Source of the DNA: Folioceros fuciformis
Taxonomy: Eukaryota; Anthocerotophyta; Anthocerotopsida; Anthocerotales
NCBI GenBank assembly: GCA_049999805.1
Contig: JBNGIO010006379.1
Span: forward strand, 144,474-169,613
Reading direction: 5' to 3'
DNA length: 25,140 nt
The translations under genes were made by a program, and so were the position numbers. Positions 19,400 through 25,140 of this stretch are shown one piece after another. The notes beneath the pieces are model-generated. The model was not told the origin of the DNA. It searched no databases and saw only the letters and a list, made by a program, of their open reading frames with translations. How positions within the stretch are numbered: position 1 is the stretch's first letter; every line of letters begins with the position of its first letter.

Positions 19400-20487
19400 G
19401 GCCATAGCCTCGATCTCCCTGCCTCACCATCCTGCACAGGAAACGGGAGATCTCAAACGGCACCAGAGTTTTTTTGAAGCGTCGCATGCTTGTAGGAAGG
19501 AGCTCACCGAATCATGCCGATGCCTTGCAATCGAACACGCAACCTTCTGAAGCGGTGCGAGTAGGCCGAAACGGTGCAAGCAGATCCTGCCAGCGTGTCG
19601 ATCTCAGAACACACATCTGTGAGAACCTGCTCAGCCTTGCCAACCCTCCTTTGCAAGCACAGCTGGGAAATCAAAGTTCAGCAGAGCCCCGCCCTGCAAC
19701 AAGCACAACCTGGAAGAACAAATTAGGCAGCCCTGCCATCTTCAGGCCTTGCCGGAACCGAGAATTGCCAGTTTAGAGGGGCAAAGGGCCAGGCGCAAGC
19801 GCCGGGACACTGGGTGGCGGAATTGCCCACCCACGCCCAAGGCAGCTGCACCTTATGCGGCCCATCTCCCACCCACAGCACTTTGTGGGTGGTGTAGGAG
19901 TCCATGCAGAAGCGCTCCACAAGAACATTTGCCGCTGTGAGCATCAGGTACAGGCTAGACGCATCCTACTTCAAATTTTCTCCCGCCAGGGCCTGGAAAA
20001 CCAGCCTAGGCAGGTCCGCTCGCTTGAGGTTCTTCCCCAGTCACTTGCTGCCGCCTGCGCCTCTGGTGCACCACATGAGGGTGTGCCGTCGCCACGTCCA
20101 TACTCGCTCACTAGCACTGGCGGTGGCACCGTAGCAGCCCCGGCCTCGCCTTCACGAAGGAGGGGAAGGAAGGCGCCCTGGAGTACTGGCGCAAGTGGCT
20201 CGCTGCAGCCAAGCACAAGTCCTCGCAGATCGACTGCAAGATCCTTAGCCTGGAGCGTGCGACAAGTTTGAAGCCATCCTCCTCAAGAGAGGCCTCTCCA
20301 CAGACCCTGCCGGACGGCACCCGAGATGGCGATGCCGACCGCATGAGCTCCAGCAACAACCACATGAGCTCCCTCAACCCTTAGTGCCTTTTGCCGACGC
20401 GTCCTTTGCATGTCTGCAGCCTGAACCTGCAGTTAGGTTGCTGTTTTCTCGAAGAGGAGGTTGCCATACCCTTGCTACCTAGACTCC
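19400..20487 (+). other. Unrecognised stretch upstream of the copia gag
   Basis: Expected place of the copia 5' LTR and leader, but no primer-binding site like TGGTATCAGAGC is seen. A Cys/His-rich patch (GSCTLCGPSPTHSTL) occurs near 19840-19880. An ATG-less open frame at about 20112-20384 includes KEGALEYWRKWLAAAKHK and reads like real protein, but I cannot assign it. It may be a captured gene piece or a degenerate gag. Confidence 0.3.
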
Positions 20488-20714
20488 ATGGCTGGCTCCC
20501 TAGGCTCCGGTGGCATCCCTAGCCATATTCTGGCAGGGGTTCTATTCGGTGGGCCAGCAACGGCCTCCTCAGGCACACCTTCAGCATCCTCGACCTCCAA
20601 AGTGCTTGCAGCATCAACTCTCGGCGCCACATCTTCGAACCCTGCGAATACCACTTCGACCACAATTACGGCAACTACTTCTCCACAACGCCGTTTCCCA
20701 CTTTCCCCTCCTTT

Positions 20715-22868
20715 ATGCCAGGAACAGGTTTTTCCAGTGCGCCAGGAGCGGGATTTTTCAATCCTCTTCCAAGCTATGGAGCTGGTCCCGGGAATTCTTT
20801 GCCTATGACAGGAGTTGGATTCGCCAACCCGTTGTCGAACCTTGGAGCTGGATATGGAAATCCCTTGCCTGGGCTAGGACTTGCTTACGGGCCTCCTCCG
20901 CCTGCCTTGCCAGGATCGGGAGCAGGCTTTAATTTTCCTATACAAGCATATACACCAATTTATCAGCCATCGTATACAGTTGAGTTCAAGGAGCGGGATA
21001 GGTTCAATGGAAACAAATACCCCGTGTGGAGCGTGCGCATGCAAGCAGCACTTGATGCTAGGCACGTATGGGGCGTTGTGAGCGGACACTTCCAACAACC
21101 TGGAGCTACCGCAAATCAATTCAATAAGGACAGATGGGACAACGCCAACAACGTGGCTCGAGCTCTCCTAATAAGCGGCCTTGACGAGGTACTAGTTCCA
21201 GATGTTGCCTATTTAGCTAAAGCTGAGGATATATGGAACCAGCTTTCGCAGACATATGATGTGAAAAATATACTAACCTTATGTGCTGTAAGAAGTGAGC
21301 TTTTCTCTCTTCGTATGCGTGACAATGAAAAGGCAACTGTTATTGTGGGGAAGTTTAGGCACCTTAGATCACAGCTGATTTTATTAGGGTCTACTATGTC
21401 GGACTTAGATGCTGTAGCCCAACTCCTTACAAGTCTTCCTTCAAGCTATCAGCCTTTTGTCTCTAGCTGCGGAGCCTCGCTTAGAGATGCAGGCAGAGCC
21501 GCAACTACAGGACACATAGTGCAGATTATCTTCACCGATGTTGTAGGAGCCTTGTTCCAAGAAGAGCAATCACGTAGTGGTTCTCATTCCCATTTTGGGG
21601 GTACCAAAACAGATAAAGTCCTTTTTACCTCTAAACCTCGTTCACAACACAAGGGTAGAAACTTCTCTACACCTAGCACATCTAAGGCTGGAAACACCAA
21701 GCCAAGTCAAACCAAGAGGGTTGGAGCCTGCAACTGGTGCGGCTCTCCCGGCCATTGGGAGCGGGAGTGTCATAAAAAGAAAAATGGAGAACCTAAGAAG
21801 GCCGAGAAGACTTATAGAGGGGCTGAGGCCAACACAGTTTCCAAGGACAAGACAACACAAGGCAAACAGCCCGTTGTGATGACGACTTGCTTGTCCACAT
21901 CCAAGCCTCCCAAGACACATGATGCTTGGTACTTGGATTCTGGGGCTACATCTCACATCTATAACAACAGAAGTTTGATGAGTAATTGTACTCCCGCAAA
22001 TACATCTGAGAAGGTGCTGTTAGGTGACGAGCTCACCTGTTTAGGCCTAAAGATTTTGGGGAAGGGTACTTGTCATTTTCTTAAGCCAGATGGTAGCCTC
22101 ATTCGGCTTGATGACGTTTTATATGTTCCTAACATGGCCAAGCACTTGTTATTTGTTAGTCAACTTATGCACATGAAGTGTTTTGATCTAACCTTTACGC
22201 CTTTTAGCTGCTTGCTAACCACCAGGGGCCCAACGAGTTCCGTGGTGGCCAGAGGCCTTTTAGAGCATGATCTCTATAGGTTAGACCTTTCATGTGCGCC
22301 TGCTAGAAGTGCTCATGTTGCTTCACAGTCACAAGCCCACCTAGCTCAGCTTTGGCATGCTAGACTAGGACATGCTAACAAGGACAAGCTCCTTAAGATG
22401 TCTAAGTTAGAATGCTATAGAGAGCCCTTACCTAGGTGCTTTAAGGAACTTCCTTTGTGCGACTCTTGCATAGTTGCAAAGCAAAAGGAGTTACCCTTTC
22501 CTACCAATGTCGCTTTTAGGTCAGCTAACATCCTAGATCTTGTCCATGCTGATATATCTAGCAAGATACATGTTCCCTCTCTTGGTGGCTCCCTCTATTA
22601 TTTAATAATAACAGATGACTTTAGCCGCTATTCTTGGACATACCCAATGAAGAGGAAATCAGAGACCTTCCAATTCTTCAAAGAATGGATCATCATGGTT
22701 CAAAGGCAAACAGGATGTTACCTCCGATGCTTGAGGGCAGATAATGGTAGTGAGTTTGTTAACTCTCCATTTAATGATTACCTTGCAGCTCAAGGGATCA
22801 CACGTCAGCTAAGTATCTCATATACTCAACAACAAAATGGAGTAGCTGAGCGCTGCAACCAGACCTAG
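20715..22868 (+). pseudogene. Copia gag-protease-integrase, ended by an amber codon
   Basis: 717 codons open from ATG 20715 to TAG 22866-22868. The stop falls 18 bases after the catalytic Glu codon (NGVAERCNQT then stop), so the integrase C-terminus and RT are cut off although the same frame continues intact (22869-23510: RLPTIAVPNRTPFEVMWKRK, FIGYGEE). The catalytic triad, the CCHC knuckle and the protease DSG are intact, so damage is recent or light in this part. Confidence 0.85.
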
Positions 22869-24170
22869 CTCAACATGACACATGCCATGCTAGCTTGGTC
22901 AGGCCTCAGCAACGCCTACTGGGCGGAGGCAGTTGTTACTGCCACATATATCTTGAATCGACTTCCAACAATAGCTGTGCCTAATCGCACTCCTTTTGAA
23001 GTGATGTGGAAGCGGAAACCAAGTCTACTTCACCTCAGGGTATTCGGCTCACCAGCTTACGCCTATATCCATTCAGAACAGCGTAGGAAGCTCAAGGATA
23101 GGGCAAGACCTTTGGTTTTCATTGGTTATGGAGAAGAAACCAAGGCATATAAACTCTATGACCCTCCTACTCGATCGTTGATTTTTGCTCAGAGCGTCAC
23201 ATTCAAAGAGCTTGTCAAGCCTGTGCTTACGACTTTTGCTTTGGATTCTGAGTTCGTTACTTCTTCTCCATCGGCACCTGATTCACCTACAACTATTGAC
23301 CTTGATTTTGATGACTCCCCCTCCGAGTATCCACAAGATGCTTTCTATGAACTGCCCGTGTCTTCTTCGGTAGCTGGCAGTTCAGGGGGTGGATTTCCAG
23401 CATCTATAGTACCATTGATACCTACGTTGCCGCCCTCCCAACCTACTATTGTTTCACCTACTAACCCTACTGATGTTGAAGAGCACGAAGCAGATCATGT
23501 TTCTGAGCCATAGCCACTTGAGTAGGACACACTTGAGCAACTTGAAGCAAATCCTCTTTCTGATAAGGATCTTGAACCAGGTGCAAACGCTGATCAGGAT
23601 GACCAAGTTCTTGACTTGACCGATGATGTTGTCAATACAGAACCAGATGGTGCTCCCATTCAAGTTGAACCTATTGTTGAGGAAAGGAGATATCCAAGCC
23701 GGTCTCGTCCATCTCGAGATAGCTGGACTTCCGGACCCTATAAGTTAGAGGACTTCCGTCTCCCACGATCTGCTAGGCTATGTGAAGCCTCCTCCACCAG
23801 CACACCTCACCCAGCAAAACCTCAAACCTACAAGGAGGCTATAAAAGGTGCACACAGACACCATTGGCTTCCATCAATTCAAGACGAGTATGACTCCTTG
23901 ATGAAGAATGAAACATGGGAACTTTGCCCCTTACCTGCTGGAAGGAAAACGGTGAGCTGCAAGTGGGTGTTCAAACATAAGCTGAACGCACAAGGGGACA
24001 TAGCACGTTACAAATCACGTCTTGTTGCTCGCGGCTTCTCACAAGTAGCAGGTGTGGACTTCAACGAAACTTTCAGCCCTGTCGTAAAGACACAATCCAT
24101 TAGGATGATCCTAGCCCTTGCAGCTGCTAGAGACTGGGATCTGGAGCAAATGGATATCTCAACAGCCTTA
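22869..24170 (+). pseudogene. Copia integrase C-terminus and truncated reverse transcriptase
   Basis: Same frame as the upstream part, broken by TAG at 23511 and 23523. The segment 22869-23510 is the integrase C-terminal region. An acidic Asp/Glu/Pro linker follows, then from about 23680 the RT-family sequence (YKEAIKGAHRHHWLPSIQDE, TFSPVVKTQSIRMILALAA). It ends at DISTA (24154-24168), before the second half of RT and RNase H. Confidence 0.85.
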
Positions 24171-24228
24171 AAGTGCGAATTCCAACAAGAATGCTTGGAG
24201 TACTTGGGGCACATTATTGATGTTGAAG

Positions 24229-24312
24229 GCATCCGTGTAGACCTTGTTAAAATTCAGGTTATTAGGGACTGCATCCGTGTAGACCCTACTAAAATTCAGG
24301 TTATCAGGGTTC
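24229..24312 (+). repeat. Two-copy 42-bp tandem duplication in the gypsy RT
   Basis: gcatccgtgtagacc.. starts at 24229 and again at 24271, with about 88 percent identity by eye. It encodes IRVDLVKIQVI and IRVDPTKIQVI, so the 'G-I-R-V-D-P-x-K' RT motif is present twice, in frame. Confidence 0.9.
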
Positions 24313-24858
24313 CTTAGCAAGTATAAGATGTGTTTCTCGGTCTTGCATCATATTATCGTAAGTTTGTTTCACAATTTGCTCATATGGTTGCCAGACTTAG
24401 AATTGAGGTGGCCCTCAAGATAACGCTTTTCGAGCTATCCACATTGCTTTGGTGAGTGCTCCCGTATTGGCACAATCAAGTTGCTTATGCAACCCAAATC
24501 CAACCTTCCCTTGGATTGTGATGACGCTTAATCCAATCCGAATCCAACCTTCCCTTCTATTGTTACAACTAATGCCTCAGATCTTGCGATTGGTGCGGTC
24601 CTTCAATAAGTCTAAGGCCAAGGCTGCCAACCAATCGCTTACTTCTCACGGAAGTTGAAGGGTGCCAAGTGGAATTGGATCACCACTAAGAAGGAGACTC
24701 TAGCTCTAGTCTTGGCTTTAAAAACATGGCATTGTTTTCTAGAGTGTGCCCCTTTTAAGCTTGAGATCATTGCCCTCTTGTTTACTTCCAAACGGAGCCC
24801 ACTCTCTGTCGCAAGCAAGCTCGGAATTGCTAAAGTAGCTCAAGCCACCAGGCCCCAA

Positions 24859-24887
24859 TTGATATTGGTATTGAATACCAATATCAA
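24859..24887. repeat. 29-bp near-perfect inverted repeat
   Basis: Arms of 14 bases (ttgatattggtatt and aataccaatatcaa) around one central base, inside the RNase H end of the gypsy fragment. It could form a hairpin, or may be chance in an AT-rich stretch. Confidence 0.7.
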
Positions 24888-24960
24888 ATTCCATATGTTA
24901 AGGGTCATCATAATCAAGTTGCTAATGCATTAAGTAGAATTCAGACTAATGCCTTCTCCG

Positions 24961-25140
24961 AGTTGTTAGTTCAACCAATTGGCAAGATAAAATTACTAGA
25001 GCTCTTACACAAGATGTCAATATTCTAGAGATACTAGAAGATGTAGACAAGAGCAAACTTGTCATAGAAAAAACAAGACAATTATTTTAAGTGATCAAAA
25101 GAGTGTCTTATATACATAAGTTGTTTAACTCTAAGTGACC
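24961..25140 (+). other. Post-RNase H linker, truncated at the window end
   Basis: AT-rich sequence after the gypsy RNase H (FSELLVQPIGKIKLLELLHK in one frame). Probably leads toward gypsy integrase beyond the window. No further motif is visible. Confidence 0.4.

Larger units (their letters stand above)
20488..24170 (+). mobile_element. Ty1/copia retrotransposon, internal region, degenerate and 3'-truncated
   Basis: Gag-pol in one frame from ATG 20715. An upstream Ser/Thr-rich frame from ATG 20488 may be the true N-terminus if one indel lies near 20700. Order: Gly/Pro-rich N-terminus, gag (VEFKERDRFNGNKYPVWSV, from about residue 89), CCHC knuckle CNWCGSPGHWEREC (about 338), protease WYLDSGATSHI (about 405), GAG-pre-integrase finger (WHARLGHANK.. 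CDSCIVAK), integrase D,D,E with D (22740) to E (22848) spaced by 35 residues, then RT (CKWVFKHKLN.., RYKSRLVARGFSQ, EQMDIST). Protease before integrase before RT is the copia order. In-frame TAGs at 22866, 23511 and 23523 break the frame without any frameshift. RT stops after DISTA, before its YxDD active site, where gypsy sequence takes over. No LTR is identified. Confidence 0.9.
24169..24960 (+). pseudogene. Ty3/gypsy RT C-terminus and RNase H fused in frame to the copia RT
   Basis: From 24171 the frame changes family without losing phase: KCEFQQECLEYLGHIIDVEG and, after a 42-bp duplication, DVFLGLASYYRKFVSQFAH are the gypsy RT thumb/connection motifs. RNase H follows: TTNASDLAIGAVLQ (about 24565-24606), PIAYFSRKLKGAKWNW (from about 24630), KKETLALVLALKTWHCFLE, then VKGHHNQVANALSRIQTNA (about 24896-24950) at the RNase H end. 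Stops at 24315 (TAG) and 24324 (TAA), two more TAA within 24607-24615, and frame changes make it dead. The catalytic Asp of the 'TDAS' motif reads Asn (24571-24573). The YxDD motif of either parent is absent. Confidence 0.85.

Noticed and set aside
18900-20487. A copia 5' LTR with primer-binding site
   Set aside because: No TGGTATCAGAGC-like site and no second LTR copy in the window to compare; boundaries cannot be supported.

Overview
The window looks like nuclear DNA of a land plant or close streptophyte relative. It has spliced genes with short GT..AG introns (75-244 bp), divergent NAC-type transcription factor domains, a bulb-type (GNA-like) lectin, a MORN-repeat protein and decayed Ty1/copia and Ty3/gypsy (chromovirus) LTR retrotransposons. 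Two runs of exactly 100 N (563-662, 8807-8906) look like scaffold placeholders. I cannot name the species. A seed-free plant would suit the divergent NAC genes and the MORN protein, but that is a guess.

Layout. 211-836 (-): small secreted bulb-type lectin interrupted by a gap that is probably artificial. 1356-2782 (-): four-exon gene with two Cys/His zinc fingers followed by a NAC-like domain. 2783-6573: GC-rich intergenic DNA without a supported gene. 6574-8451 (-): intronless MORN-repeat gene. 8452-10098: intergenic, with the second gap. 10099-13364 (+): four-exon gene of about 933 residues with a NAC-like domain near its C-terminus. 14362-16180 (-): three-exon gene with an acidic N-terminus, an Asp-Glu repeat and a NAC-like domain; it converges tail-to-tail on the previous gene. 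From about 16.7 kb to the end the DNA is retrotransposon debris: a minus-strand chromovirus remnant (candidate LTR, chromodomain, integrase) carrying six 57-bp tandem units, an unclear plus-strand stretch, a copia element whose reverse transcriptase is cut off, and the RT C-terminus plus RNase H of a gypsy element joined to it.

The main biological point is a loose cluster of three strongly diverged NAC-like genes within 15 kb. Each has the domain behind an N-terminal extension, where ordinary NAC proteins have it at the N-terminus. Each has a phase-1 intron at the same place, between the subdomain ending in the 'HPWELL'-type motif and the 'YFF'-type motif. One carries zinc fingers, a pairing I do not recognise. 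Splice junctions were chosen by eye from GT/AG sites, reading-frame closure and domain continuity; no transcript data were available. The retrotransposons are dead: catalytic residues and Trp/Gln codons are lost, mostly by changes that look like C-to-T or G-to-A transitions.
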